From NCBI RefSeq assembly GCF_030518235.1, contig NZ_JAULSA010000009.1, positions 124,001-188,000 of the forward strand: 64,000 bases of DNA, written 5' to 3'. Below, one piece after another: positions 26,388 to 36,439 of this stretch (its first letter is position 1; every line of letters begins with the position of its first letter). Source of the stretch: Saccharibacillus sp. CPCC 101409. GTDB taxonomy: Bacteria > Bacillota > Bacilli > Paenibacillales > Paenibacillaceae. Below the pieces are notes generated by a model that made no database searches, was not told the origin of the DNA, and worked only from the letters and a program-made list of their open reading frames with translations. Made by a program: the position numbers and the translations under genes.

Positions 26388-29300
26388 GTGAGCGAAGCCT
26401 TGAACGTCAAAAAAGAGATTTTATTTCATGCCGAGAAGCTGCTGCAGAAAAAGGATTCGCTGATTCTGACGCCGGTGCTGCCGGTCGAATGGTCCGGTTT
26501 TACGGCGAGCGGGCAGCTGCTTGTCGACCGGTTGGACGGACAAACGTTCGAGCCGATCCGTCCCGGCGAACGCTGGGGAGAAGACTGGGAGTACGGCTGG
26601 TTCAAGTCTTCCGTGACCGTTCCGCGGGAAGCGAACGGCAGACGGCTCGCGGCCGTGCTGGATTTCGGCGCGGAAGCGACCGTATACGTGGACGGGGCCG
26701 CGGCCGGCGCGATGGACCTCAACCACGCCTACATCACGCTGAGCCGCTCGGCGGAAAGCGGCAGGAGTTACGAGATCGTCGCCGAAGCGTATGCCGGTCA
26801 TACGGGACGGAAGCCCGTACTGGGCGAATCGAAGCTCTGCATTTTCGAAGAAGACGTCTATCAGTTCTTTATCGATCTGGAATGCCTGCTCGATCTGCGC
26901 AATCACCTCGATCCGCGTTCGCTGCGCACGGCGGAGATCGACAGCGGGCTGACCCGGGTGTTCGCGGCGATCGATCTTACGCTGCGCGGGCAGACGCTTG
27001 GCGACAATCTCAAGCGGGGCCGCGAGCTGATGCGTCCGCTGCTGGAATGCGTGAACGGCTCGACCGCGCCCACGCTGTACCTGATGGGCCAGTCCCATCT
27101 GGACGTCGCCTGGTTGTGGCCGCTTGAAGAAACCAGGCGCAAGATCGCGCGGACCCTGTCCAACCAGCTGGCGCTGATGGAAGAATACCCGGAGTACCGT
27201 TATACCCAGAGCCAGCCGTACTTGTTCCAGGTGGTCAAAGATCTGTACCCGGAGCTGTACGAGCGGGTCAAAGCGGCGGCGGCAAGAGGACAGCTTGTGC
27301 TCGAAGGCGCCATGTGGGTCGAGCCGGACACCAATCTGCCGGGCGGGGAAAGCCTGATCCGCCAGACGCTGCACGGCAAACGATTTTTCAAAGAAGAGTT
27401 CGGCGTGGACAGCGAGATGCTGTGGCTGCCCGACGTATTCGGTTATTCCGGCAATCTGCCGCAGATTATGCAGGGCTGCGGAATCCGATATTTCGGTTCC
27501 GTCAAAATGTTCGGCACCTACGACAACGTCGCCGATCCGTTCCCGCACAATACGTTTATGTGGGAAGGGATCGACGGCTCCCGGGTGCTGTCGCATCTGC
27601 TGAATTACGGCGATTATTATCCGATCCGGATCAATCCGTCGTTCCTGATCGGCCAGTGGAACGACCGCGTCCAGACGGAAGGCATCTCCACCCGCCTGAC
27701 GCAGTTCGGGCACGGCGACGGCGGAGGGGGTTCGAACCGCGACGATCTCGAATTCCTGCGCCGGCTCGGCGATCTCGAAGGCGTGCCGCGCACCAAACAG
27801 ACGTCGCCGATCGAATACTACGAAGACCAGGTCGCGCGGGGCGTCCCGGATGCCCGTTACGTCGGCGAACTGTATTATCCCGCTCACCGGGGCACGTATA
27901 CGACGCAGGCCGCGATCAAGAAGCTGAACCGCAAAGCGGAGATCGGCCTGCGCGAAACGGAGCTGTGGAGCGCGGCGGCGCAGCGGCTTTGCGGCCGGGC
28001 TTATCCTTACGCGGAGCTGGACCGGCTGTGGAAAGTGCTGCTTCTGCATCAGTTCCACGATATTCTGCCGGGTTCTTCCATCCATCGCGTGCACGAAGAA
28101 GCGAGGGCTGCGCTGACGGAGCTGAACGGGCAGATCGAAGCGCAGGCTTCGGATATAAGGGGGGTGATTGCCGGCGAACAAGGCAATCGGATAACCGTGT
28201 TCAATTCGTTGTCGTGGCCGAGACAAGAACTGGTGGCGCTGCCCGAAGGCGCGGCGGGTCTTGTGGACGGAAGCGGGAAACCGCTGGTTGTGCAGCGGCA
28301 TGAAGGCGTCGACTACGCCGCCGCGGAAGCGCCGTCCGTAGGCTGGTCGAGCTATGGAGCCGAACGGGCCGGAGCCCGTGCAGTCGAAGCCGGTCTTCCG
28401 GCGCGGCCTGCGGACGCTGCGGCGGTATCCGCGACATCCTCGCGCATCGAGAACGAATATATGGCGATCGAAGTCGGCGAGCGGGGCGAACTGACAAGCA
28501 TCCTCGACAAAGCAACCGGCGAGGAATGGGCGGCGGACCGCTGCAACGTTATGCGGATGTACCGCGACCAGAATTCGGACTTCGACGCCTGGGAGATCGA
28601 CCGGCGCTATCGCCTGGCGCCGATCGACCTCGATGAAAGCGCGGAAATCACCGTGACCGCGAACGGACCGCTGTTTGCCAATATTCGCGTGGAGCGCAGT
28701 CTGAACGAATCGACGCTGATCCAGGATATCCGCCTGCGCGCCGGCAGCCGCCGGGTCGAGTTCCATACGACCATCCACTGGCGCGAGCGCAACAAGCTGC
28801 TCAAAGTCGATTTCCCGGTTGCCGCGCACGCGCACGAAGCGCTGCACGAAATCCAGTTCGGCCACGTCAAACGGCCGAATCACGCTTCGCGTCCGCACGA
28901 CGCGGACCGCTACGAAGTCGTTCAGCACAAATGGTCGGCGCTGGCCGAGGCAAACCGGGGCTTCGCTCTGCTGAACGACTGCAAATACGGCATTTCCGTC
29001 GACGGCCATACGATGAGCCTGACGCTGCTGCGCGCGCCGACCTGGCCGGACGAAACGTCCGATCGGGGCACGCACTGGTTTACTTACGGCTTTACGTTCT
29101 GGAACGGATCGCTCCTGGACAGTTCTGTTGTGCGCGAAGCGTACGAGCTGAATTATCCGCTCGGCGCGGCGATCGGAAGCGGCGGGGAAGAGCGGTCGCT
29201 GCTGAGCCTCGACCAGGCGCCTGTCATCGCCGAAACGGTCAAGCTGGCCGAAGACCGGTCGGGCGACTGGATTGTGCGTTTGTACGAAAGCAAAGGATCT

Positions 29301-29474
29301 TCGTCGGTCTGCCGGGTATCGCTCGGATTGCCCGCCGCGTCCGCTTTCGAGACGAATATGCTGGAAGAAACGGCCGGCGAACTGCCGCTCGAAGACGGCG
29401 GGCTGAAGCTTTCTTTCCGTCCGTTCGAAGTAAAGACGATCCGAATTCGCATGGAAGGGAGCGCGCAAGCATGA
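26388..29474 (+). CDS. GH38 alpha-mannosidase
   Basis: 1028 aa cytoplasmic retaining, zinc-dependent alpha-mannosidase. The catalytic N-terminal domain holds MGQSHLDVAWLWPLEETRRK (zinc ligands His and Asp), EGAMWVEPDTNLPGGESLIRQ and LWLPDVFGYSGNLPQIM with the nucleophile D349. FGHGDGGGG contributes the further zinc histidine. A three-helix bundle (HQFHDILPGSSI) and C-terminal beta domains follow. The start is uncertain: GTG at 26388 has only a weak site (AGGAT), and TTG at 26400 is an alternative. The stop overlaps the esterase ATG by 4 bp (ATGA). It releases mannose from imported alpha-mannosides; linkage specificity cannot be read. Confidence 0.93.
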   Translation: MSEALNVKKEILFHAEKLLQKKDSLILTPVLPVEWSGFTASGQLLVDRLDGQTFEPIRPGERWGEDWEYGWFKSSVTVPREANGRRLAAVLDFGAEATVYVDGAAAGAMDLNHAYITLSRSAESGRSYEIVAEAYAGHTGRKPVLGESKLCIFEEDVYQFFIDLECLLDLRNHLDPRSLRTAEIDSGLTRVFAAIDLTLRGQTLGDNLKRGRELMRPLLECVNGSTAPTLYLMGQSHLDVAWLWPLEETRRKIARTLSNQLALMEEYPEYRYTQSQPYLFQVVKDLYPELYERVKAAAARGQLVLEGAMWVEPDTNLPGGESLIRQTLHGKRFFKEEFGVDSEMLWLPDVFGYSGNLPQIMQGCGIRYFGSVKMFGTYDNVADPFPHNTFMWEGIDGSRVLSHLLNYGDYYPIRINPSFLIGQWNDRVQTEGISTRLTQFGHGDGGGGSNRDDLEFLRRLGDLEGVPRTKQTSPIEYYEDQVARGVPDARYVGELYYPAHRGTYTTQAAIKKLNRKAEIGLRETELWSAAAQRLCGRAYPYAELDRLWKVLLLHQFHDILPGSSIHRVHEEARAALTELNGQIEAQASDIRGVIAGEQGNRITVFNSLSWPRQELVALPEGAAGLVDGSGKPLVVQRHEGVDYAAAEAPSVGWSSYGAERAGARAVEAGLPARPADAAAVSATSSRIENEYMAIEVGERGELTSILDKATGEEWAADRCNVMRMYRDQNSDFDAWEIDRRYRLAPIDLDESAEITVTANGPLFANIRVERSLNESTLIQDIRLRAGSRRVEFHTTIHWRERNKLLKVDFPVAAHAHEALHEIQFGHVKRPNHASRPHDADRYEVVQHKWSALAEANRGFALLNDCKYGISVDGHTMSLTLLRAPTWPDETSDRGTHWFTYGFTFWNGSLLDSSVVREAYELNYPLGAAIGSGGEERSLLSLDQAPVIAETVKLAEDRSGDWIVRLYESKGSSSVCRVSLGLPAASAFETNMLEETAGELPLEDGGLKLSFRPFEVKTIRIRMEGSAQA

Positions 29475-30151
29475 AGCTGGAAAAAGGACAGCGTCTGGTC
29501 CTGATCGGCGATTCGATCACGGACTGCGAACGCAGATTTCCTTATGGGGAAGGATTGTTCCAGGGCACCGGCAAAGGGTATGCCGCCCTGGTGGAAGGAC
29601 TGCTGCAAACGGCTTATCCGGAGCGGCCGGTCCGCGTAACCAATATGGGCATCGGCGGCAACACGGTGCGCGATCTCCAGGCAAGGTGGCGGACCGACGT
29701 GCTGGATCTGAAGCCCGATTGGCTGACGGTCATGATCGGGATCAACGACGTCTGGCGGCAGTTCGACCAGCCGGCCGTCACGGATTCGCATGTGAATCTT
29801 GACGAATACGAGCAGACGCTGGAGGAGCTGGTGCGCTCGGCGCTGCCCGGGCTGAAAGGGCTGGTGATCCTGACGCCGTTCTATCTGGAGCCGAATGCGC
29901 AGGATCGCATGCGCAGCCGGATGGACGAATACGGCGCCGCCGCCCGGAGGGTCGCGGAGCGCGCCGGCGCGATATTCGTCGATACGCAGGCGGCTTTTGC
30001 GGAGCCGCTTGCGCACAGCCATCCGACGGAAATCGCGTCGGACCGGGTGCACCCGAACCTGACCGGCCACCTGGTGCTGGCGCGCGCCCTGCTCGGAGCG
30101 CTCGACTTCGATTGGTCGCGGCTGCAGGTCGGGGCGCAGGTCCGTTCCTGA
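29471..30151 (+). CDS. SGNH/GDSL esterase
   Basis: 226 aa cytoplasmic hydrolase. Block I is LIGDSITD (nucleophile Ser), block II NMGIGGNTV, block III MIGINDVWR and block V SDRVHPNLTGH, giving the full Ser-Gly-Asn-His set. Such enzymes commonly remove acetyl groups from sugars (rhamnogalacturonan or xylan acetylesterase type). It is translationally coupled to GH38, so it probably deacetylates the same imported oligosaccharide before or during demannosylation. Confidence 0.88.
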   Translation: MKLEKGQRLVLIGDSITDCERRFPYGEGLFQGTGKGYAALVEGLLQTAYPERPVRVTNMGIGGNTVRDLQARWRTDVLDLKPDWLTVMIGINDVWRQFDQPAVTDSHVNLDEYEQTLEELVRSALPGLKGLVILTPFYLEPNAQDRMRSRMDEYGAAARRVAERAGAIFVDTQAAFAEPLAHSHPTEIASDRVHPNLTGHLVLARALLGALDFDWSRLQVGAQVRS

Positions 30152-30222
30152 CCCGGGCCGGAAGCCGCCGTCTCGCCTGCTGCAAGCGGATTCAAACCAT
30201 AACAGATCGGGAGGTTGAGAAG

Positions 30223-31842
30223 ATGAACAAAAGTCTGTGGAAAAAAGCCGGATTGTGGAGCGGCGTGCTGCTGATGGCGATGATCGCGCCGGGCGCCGCG
30301 TCGGCCGAGGCGACAGGAGGAAGCCAGATGCAGAAGACCGGCAGCTACATTCAGGCGCAGGCCCCTTTCCAGATCAAAATCACGGACGCCGAGACGGGGC
30401 GGGGCATTCCGCTGGTGCAGCTCAGAACGACCAACAATATCATCTATTACACGGACAGCGCGGGCGTCGTCGCGTTCGACGAGCCCGGCTTGATGAACCG
30501 CAGCGTGTTCTTCCATCTGTCCAGCGACGGCTACCAGGTCGACGCCGATATGTTCGGCAACCGCGGCCAGGCGGTCGATACCGTGCCGGGCGGCAGCGTA
30601 ACGCTGACGATGAACCGGGTCAATATCGCCGAGCGGCTGTACCGGATCACCGGGCAGGGCATTTACCGCGACAGCGTGCTGCTCGGGTTGAACACGCCGA
30701 TTCAGGAGCCGCTGATCAACGGTCTGGTGATGGGCCAGGATTCCGTACAGACCATTCCGTACAACGGCAAGCTGTACTGGTTCTGGGGCGACACCGACCG
30801 GCCGGCGTATCCGCTGGGCAACTTCCGGGTGAGCGGCGCGACGTCCGAACTGCCGGCGAACGGCGGTCTGGACCCGGACGTCGGCGTGGACCTGGACTAC
30901 TTTACGCAGCCCGACGGCTTTGTCAAAAGTTTGGTGCCGGCGCTGCCCGACGGTGCCAATATCGCCTGGGTATTCGGGCTGATGACGGCCGAAGACGACA
31001 GTGGACAGGAACGGCTGCTCGCCGGTTACAGCACGCATAATCCGGATCTCAGCGCGTTCGGCATTCTGGCGTTCAACGACCAGACCGAAGAATTCGAGCA
31101 GGTCGTCCAGTTCCCGGACAAGAACGACTGGCGCCATCCGGGCGGGCAGGCGACCTACTACGAAGAAGGCGGACAGGGGTACTGGCTGTTCACCGAACAC
31201 CATATGCCGAATTTGCGCGTAGCGGCGGATTACGACGCTATTATCGATTATACGCAGTACGAAGCGTTTACGCCGCTGACGCCGGGCACGACGTATAACG
31301 GCGCGCAGACGTCGCTGGAACGGGACGCTTCCGGCAGTCTTGTCTGGGGCTGGAAAAAGAACACGCCGCCGCTTACCCAGGAGCAGGAGAAAGAACTGAT
31401 CGGGCTCGGCGTAATCGGCAGCGGCGACGCGCGGTATTTCCAATTGAAAGACGCCGATACCGGCGCGGAAGTCCGGATCGCCACCAGCGATATCGAGTGG
31501 AACGACTACCGGCAGCGCTACACGATGATCGGACAGCAGATCCAGGGCACGACATCGGTGCTCGGGGAGATCTGGTACGCGGAAGCGGACGCCCCGCAGG
31601 GACCGTGGACGACCGCGAAGAAGATCGCGACGCACGACAACTACACGTTCTACAATGTGGCGCAGCATGAATTTTTCAATAAAGACGACGGCCGGGTGAT
31701 CTATTTCGAGGGTACGTATACCAATACGTTTACCGACCATGTGCCGACGCCGCGCTACAATTACAATCAGGTCATGTACAAGCTGGAACTGGACAATCCC
31801 GATCTGGAACTGACGGCGGCGCCGGGAAACTCCGGGCAATAA
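30223..31842 (+). CDS. Secreted protein with beta-propeller-like glycosidase features
   Basis: 539 aa. A clear signal peptide ends at APGAASAEA (cleavage near residue 28). Residues about 40-125 look like a small beta-sandwich of the carboxypeptidase-regulatory kind (IKITDAETGRGIPLVQLRTTNN). The rest has repeated blade-like stretches, WFWGDTDRP, WVFGLMTAEDD, GYWLFTEHH, SLVWGWKKN and IWYAEADAPQGPW, which suggest a five-bladed propeller related to GH43/GH117-type hydrolases. I do not recognise the exact family. The frame is open from 30112, but ATG at 30223 has GGGAGGTTGAG. It is the last gene of the GH38 operon and the only secreted one, so it may act on the polymer outside the cell. Confidence 0.6.
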   Translation: MNKSLWKKAGLWSGVLLMAMIAPGAASAEATGGSQMQKTGSYIQAQAPFQIKITDAETGRGIPLVQLRTTNNIIYYTDSAGVVAFDEPGLMNRSVFFHLSSDGYQVDADMFGNRGQAVDTVPGGSVTLTMNRVNIAERLYRITGQGIYRDSVLLGLNTPIQEPLINGLVMGQDSVQTIPYNGKLYWFWGDTDRPAYPLGNFRVSGATSELPANGGLDPDVGVDLDYFTQPDGFVKSLVPALPDGANIAWVFGLMTAEDDSGQERLLAGYSTHNPDLSAFGILAFNDQTEEFEQVVQFPDKNDWRHPGGQATYYEEGGQGYWLFTEHHMPNLRVAADYDAIIDYTQYEAFTPLTPGTTYNGAQTSLERDASGSLVWGWKKNTPPLTQEQEKELIGLGVIGSGDARYFQLKDADTGAEVRIATSDIEWNDYRQRYTMIGQQIQGTTSVLGEIWYAEADAPQGPWTTAKKIATHDNYTFYNVAQHEFFNKDDGRVIYFEGTYTNTFTDHVPTPRYNYNQVMYKLELDNPDLELTAAPGNSGQ

Positions 31843-31890
31843 ACCGTTTCCTGCTCTGGGCCCAGGTCCTGCAAGTCCTGCAAGCCGAAG

Positions 31891-31932
31891 AACCTTCGCG
31901 GCCGCGTTTCAAGCGGAGCGCGAAGGTTTTTT
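31891..31932 (+). terminator. Rho-independent terminator of the GH38 operon
   Basis: AACCTTCGCG (31891-31900) pairs with CGCGAAGGTT (31919-31928), followed by a T-run. It also ends facing the convergent AraC gene. Confidence 0.82.
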
Positions 31933-31978
31933 GCACACCTCGCAAACGGGGCGCGGATCGACGCGCCCTAAAGCATTT

Positions 31979-34237
31979 TCAACCGGAAATCTCGCGGTCG
32001 CCGTGCATTTCCCGGTACTGCTTGGGCGTCAGGTTCGTGAATTTCTTGAATGTGGCGAAGAAATGTCCTTTGGACAGGAATCCGCACTGATCGGCGATTT
32101 CCAGCACCGATAAGCGGCTCGAGACCAGCCTTTCCTTTACCCGTTCGATCCGTTCGCGCAGGATGTATTCGGACAGCGAGACGTTCATGATTTCTTTGAA
32201 CAGCTGGCGGATATAACTGACGGAGAACGAGAAATTGTCGGCGATCTGTTCGATCGACAGCTGCGCGTCCTGCAGATGGCTGTCCGCGTACTCCCGGATC
32301 TCCAGCACCAGTTCTTCTTTGCGGCTCAGCGATCCCGGCACGTCCGTCTCGGACGCCAGTGTCGATACGACTTCTTCCAGCCAGGTTTGGTATTCGGACA
32401 GCGTGCGGTAGCGGTCGAGCTGCTGGCGGATGCCGCCGATCTCGTGCAGCGCGCTGGACTTGTTGAAGCTTTTGAGCAGATCGTAGGTAAAATAAGTCAG
32501 GTACAGCTTGCAGTCGCGATAAGGCATCCCGTGGATATGTTCCATCTGCCGGCGCAGCAGGGCGAGAGCCGCTTCGATTCGTCCGCCCCGGATCGCTTGA
32601 ATGATATCGACCGTATCCAGCGCTTCGGACGCGGCGGGATAATCGGCCATAAACTCTTCATAATCGTTTTCCAGAAAAATTTGCCGTTCCCCGTTCAGGA
32701 AGCGCAGCATCGTCAGTTCGTAGATATGGTCGTATACGCTGCGGATATTGGCGCCGGGATCGTAGGCTCCGCTGACCGCGGCGGTCAACTCGATATTCAG
32801 AATGCGCATCGTCTGGCCGAGGACTTCTTCCAGCAGCCGCCGAAGCTGAAGCTCGCCGGACCGGCCGCCGCCGATCAGCAGGATCAGGTGGTCTCCGCCC
32901 ATGTCCAGACCTTCCACCGCGTAAGGGCCGGCGCCGATCACTTCTTCGCTGATATTGCGGATGGCGTATTTGATCAGCTTGCGCGACGGGAAATCGTAGC
33001 GTTCGCAGAATACGGGATACGCTTCGAGCCGCAGCACGGCCAGGAACAGCGTGTCGCACGAAGCCAGTCTTGTCCGGGAGCGGATATAGTCGCGGCTTTT
33101 GGAATCCGGCGTCCCGTGCAGCACCCACCGGGCGAGAAACTCCATGCGAACCAGTTCGGACTGGTTCCTGGCGGAAGCGTGCAGCTGCTCCACATTGTCC
33201 AGCAGCGTTTCGATGCCGTCGTTGATCCACTGGATATCCGGTTTGAGATCGGAGACCGGACTGCCGGCGCCGACTTTGCCTTTGAGCTTTTCCGACAGAA
33301 AAGTAATCGAACGCAGGGAATGCCGCGAACTCAAGAAAAATAAAACGGACAGGATGCCGAGCAGCAGGATTGTATACGCTATCATTTTTTGTTGAAGCAA
33401 AAGGATGCTGCGGGTCAGGGTGCGGTATTCCGTCGAGTAGTAAATCGTCCAGTTCTCCGCCGCCATGCCGGCCGTATTGACGAACCAGCGCTGCTGCGGA
33501 AGCCGGACTTCGAACCCGCGGCCCTGCCTTTCCAATCCCGCTTCGTATAAACGCTTGCTCAGCTCGGCATCGGCTTCGCCCAGCAGCGCCTGCCCGTTCT
33601 CGTCCAGGATGCGGATATCGCGCTCTTCGGGAACCGAATCGCCCAGCAGCAGGCTGGACAGCAGCGGCTTGTCGATCAGGAGCACCAGGTAGAAGTCGGA
33701 CGCCTTCTCCGGCGTGGCGGGCAGCACGAGCGCCAGACTCTCCGAACCGTTCAGCGCATGCCGGAAAAAGTGCAGGTACCGATGGTTGAACGCCTGCACC
33801 CGCTTCAGCATCGCGCGGTCGGCGAAAGCGTCGAAATCGACGATGCCCGCTTTGGAATCGACGACCAGTCCCTGCTTCAAATTAATCAGGTAGGAACGCT
33901 GGATCAGCGGCTCCGTCGACAGGAAGTTCGACTGGGCGGCCAGCGCGGCATGATCGACCAACGGATCTTTTTGCGTATTGAAGAACCAGTTCTGGATATT
34001 CTGATCGGCATACATGCTGAGTCCGTAGGCTTTCAGATTGCCGAGAATGATCTCGGCTTTGGCGGACAGATTGTCCACTTCGTTTTGCGAATTGCCGCGC
34101 ACCTCGACCAGCGTGTATTTTGCGAATTCGGCGGAGATGAAATAAACGAAAGGCAGGACGCAGCAGATCAGAACGCCGGTCAGCAGCAGAAACGTGCGAA
34201 TGTAGGTCTTGCGTAAAAAATGCTTGATCATCATCAC
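31979..34237 (-). CDS. Membrane-bound AraC-type regulator with extracellular sensor
   Basis: 752 aa. Membrane span 1 is at about residues 13-35, an extracellular Cache-like region of about 240 residues follows, and span 2 is at about 283-302. A cytoplasmic linker with coiled-coil character and a central domain lead to two AraC helix-turn-helix units at the C-terminus (LSIEQIADNFSFSVSYIRQLFKEIMNVSLSEYI and VLEIADQCGFLSKGHFFATFKKFTNLTPKQYREM). This is the one-component sensor type common beside LplB/YtcP transporters in Paenibacillaceae. The start may be GTG 34237 or ATG 34234/34231; AGGGGTCAGGA lies upstream. It diverges from the transporter at 34512 and should activate it on sensing an external sugar. 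Confidence 0.9.
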   Translation of the reverse strand: MMMIKHFLRKTYIRTFLLLTGVLICCVLPFVYFISAEFAKYTLVEVRGNSQNEVDNLSAKAEIILGNLKAYGLSMYADQNIQNWFFNTQKDPLVDHAALAAQSNFLSTEPLIQRSYLINLKQGLVVDSKAGIVDFDAFADRAMLKRVQAFNHRYLHFFRHALNGSESLALVLPATPEKASDFYLVLLIDKPLLSSLLLGDSVPEERDIRILDENGQALLGEADAELSKRLYEAGLERQGRGFEVRLPQQRWFVNTAGMAAENWTIYYSTEYRTLTRSILLLQQKMIAYTILLLGILSVLFFLSSRHSLRSITFLSEKLKGKVGAGSPVSDLKPDIQWINDGIETLLDNVEQLHASARNQSELVRMEFLARWVLHGTPDSKSRDYIRSRTRLASCDTLFLAVLRLEAYPVFCERYDFPSRKLIKYAIRNISEEVIGAGPYAVEGLDMGGDHLILLIGGGRSGELQLRRLLEEVLGQTMRILNIELTAAVSGAYDPGANIRSVYDHIYELTMLRFLNGERQIFLENDYEEFMADYPAASEALDTVDIIQAIRGGRIEAALALLRRQMEHIHGMPYRDCKLYLTYFTYDLLKSFNKSSALHEIGGIRQQLDRYRTLSEYQTWLEEVVSTLASETDVPGSLSRKEELVLEIREYADSHLQDAQLSIEQIADNFSFSVSYIRQLFKEIMNVSLSEYILRERIERVKERLVSSRLSVLEIADQCGFLSKGHFFATFKKFTNLTPKQYREMHGDREISG

Positions 34238-34511
34238 AATCCTGACCCCTCATGCTGGTTTATCGTCGCGCTTATTGTTCGAACGCTTCTTATACTAAAG
34301 CATTTCGGGGAGCCCGCGGGAAGTCCTCATTTTGACAATGTGCGAATCAGGACGGAATACTTGGGCGGACTTTCCTTGCAAAACGCCGGTTCAGCACTCC
34401 GAGTGGCGCAATCAGGACTTTCTCGGCCGCTTATTTTCCGGTCATAATAAAGAAGCCCGGACACGGCCGTATCGGACGAATCGAGCCGCTCGAACGAGAG
34501 GAGGACGAAAA

Positions 34512-35423
34512 TTGAGAGTGATGAAGGAACTTATACGAAATCGCGGTCTGTATTCGATGGCGATCCCGGGGCTTGTTTTTCTCGCCGTTTTCTCCTATAT
34601 CCCGCTCGCGGGACATCTGCTGGCGTTCAAAAATTTTCAGATCAGCAGGGGGATATGGGGCAGCGAATGGACGGGACTCGACAACTTCCGCTTTTTTTTC
34701 TCCAATCGCGATTGGATTCAGGTAACGGTCAATACGCTGTATTTGAATGCGCTGTTTATTGTGTTCGAGCTGGTATTCGCCCTGCTGATCGCGCTGTTCC
34801 TGAACGAAATCCGGCTCAAATGGTTTAAGCGCACCGTTCAATCCGTCGTATTCCTGCCCTACTTTATTTCCTGGATCGTCGTCGGATATATGACGTTTAT
34901 TCTGTTCAACAACACGGACGGGCTGATTAACCGGGTGTTGGACATGGCCGGTCTTCAAGCGGTGGACTGGTATCAGACCCCCTGGGTGTGGCCGATTATT
35001 CTGACCCTGACGCGAATGTGGAAAAGCGCGGGCTATTTCTCCATTATTCTGCTCGCCGCGATCGCGGGAATCTCGACGGATTATTATGAGAGCGCTCGCC
35101 TGGACGGAGCGACGCGGTTTCAGCAGATGCGCTACATCACGCTGCCGCTGCTCAGACCCCAGCTTATTATTCTCGTGCTGCTGGGCGTGGGGCGGATCTT
35201 CTACGGCGATTTCGGCATGATCTACGGCATTATAGGCGACAACGGGATACTGTTTCCGACGACAGACGTTATCGATACCTACTCCTATCGGGCGCTGCGT
35301 CAGCTCGGCGATTTCAGCATGTCGTCGGCGATCGTATTCTATCAGTCCGTGATGGGCCTGATCGCCGTGGTATCGTTCAATGCGCTGATTCGCCGGATCG
35401 ACAAAGACTCGCGCTTGTTCTGA
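34512..35423 (+). CDS. CUT1 ABC transporter permease, LplB-like (second set)
   Basis: 303 aa with six predicted spans. AIPGLVFLAVFSYIPLAGHLLAFKNFQISRGIWGSEWTGLDNFRFF matches the LplB-type N-terminal signature, and the EAA loop is ESARLDGATRFQQMRYITLPLLRP. The frame is open from 34332, but TTG at 34512, 7 nt after GGAGG, gives the expected family length. It forms a second uptake system with the 35499 permease and 36440 binding protein. Confidence 0.9.
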   Translation: MRVMKELIRNRGLYSMAIPGLVFLAVFSYIPLAGHLLAFKNFQISRGIWGSEWTGLDNFRFFFSNRDWIQVTVNTLYLNALFIVFELVFALLIALFLNEIRLKWFKRTVQSVVFLPYFISWIVVGYMTFILFNNTDGLINRVLDMAGLQAVDWYQTPWVWPIILTLTRMWKSAGYFSIILLAAIAGISTDYYESARLDGATRFQQMRYITLPLLRPQLIILVLLGVGRIFYGDFGMIYGIIGDNGILFPTTDVIDTYSYRALRQLGDFSMSSAIVFYQSVMGLIAVVSFNALIRRIDKDSRLF

Positions 35424-35498
35424 ACCGGCGGGCCGTGAAGAAGACCGCGCGGAGCGCGGGATCGCGGATAGCATGAAAAGAAAGGAAGTGTGCCCGAT

Positions 35499-36410
35499 AT
35501 GAATCGAACGGCTGCGCTGGACCGGTCGGAACAGAGCCGGCGGAATAGTCGGCTGCCCGAGAGACTGGCGACGGGCGCGATGGGATTGTTCCTGATTGTG
35601 TTCGCGCTGCTCTGCCTGTTTCCGTTCTGGCTGATCGTCGTCAACTCGTTCGCCAGCACCAAAAGCCTGGCGCTGAACGGCTATGCGCTCTGGCCGAACG
35701 AGTTTACCCTGGGATCGTACCGCTTTTTGCTGCAGGGCAAACAACTGTTTACCAGCTACGGGATCACGATCGCGGTTACGGCGATCGGAACCCTGCTCGG
35801 CGTGCTGGTAACCATGCTGTTCGCTTATGTGCTGGCCCATCCGAAGAACCGGTACGGAGGAATTCTTTCCTTTATGACCTATGTTCCGATGGTATTCGGT
35901 TCCGGGCTGGTCGGATTCTACCTGCTGGTGGTGCAGTGGCTGCATCTGAAAGACAGTTTGTGGGCGCTTGTGCTGCCTTATGTGATGAATCCGTTTTTTG
36001 CTTTTATTCTGGTCTCGTTCTATCGTTCGCTGCCTTACGAGCTGAACGAATCGGCCAAGATCGACGGAGCGGGAGAGTGGAGCATATTCTTCCGGATTAT
36101 CCGGCCGATCTCGACGCCGGTCATCGCGACGATCAGTTTGTTCTATGCGCTTCAGTACTGGAACGACTGGTGGCTGTCGCTGCTGTTTATCGACAACAGC
36201 GACAAGTATCCGCTCCAGCTGCTGCTGCGGCAGCTGATGTCGCAGATGCAGCTCAGCTCGCTCAACCACGGCAATGTGCTGACGCTGCCGCCGGCGGAAG
36301 GCGTCAAGCTCGCCACCGTATGCTTGACGATCGGGCCGATTATTTTCGTATATCCGATGGTACAGAAATACTTCGTCAAAGGACTGACCCTGGGGTCGGT
36401 CAAAGGCTGA
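35499..36410 (+). CDS. CUT1 ABC transporter permease, YtcP-like (second set)
   Basis: 303 aa, six predicted spans. The EAA loop is ESAKIDGAGEWSIFFRIIRPISTP and the C-terminus KGLTLGSVKG is typical. ATG at 35499 is preceded by AAAGGAAG; an in-frame GTG at 35490 lies too near the site. Partner of the 34512 permease. Confidence 0.9.
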   Translation: MNRTAALDRSEQSRRNSRLPERLATGAMGLFLIVFALLCLFPFWLIVVNSFASTKSLALNGYALWPNEFTLGSYRFLLQGKQLFTSYGITIAVTAIGTLLGVLVTMLFAYVLAHPKNRYGGILSFMTYVPMVFGSGLVGFYLLVVQWLHLKDSLWALVLPYVMNPFFAFILVSFYRSLPYELNESAKIDGAGEWSIFFRIIRPISTPVIATISLFYALQYWNDWWLSLLFIDNSDKYPLQLLLRQLMSQMQLSSLNHGNVLTLPPAEGVKLATVCLTIGPIIFVYPMVQKYFVKGLTLGSVKG

Positions 36411-36439
36411 ACGCGATCAAGCGGAGGGGGAAACGGCAG

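Noticed and set aside
26421-29468. A 1015-codon minus-strand frame opposite GH38
   Set aside because: Product is Arg/Gln-rich without domains and the opposite strand carries all GH38 motifs.
34332-34360. TTGACA followed 17 bp later by GAATAC before the second transporter
   Set aside because: The -35 is perfect but the -10 is poor; an activated promoter is possible given the adjacent AraC regulator, but I cannot support it firmly.
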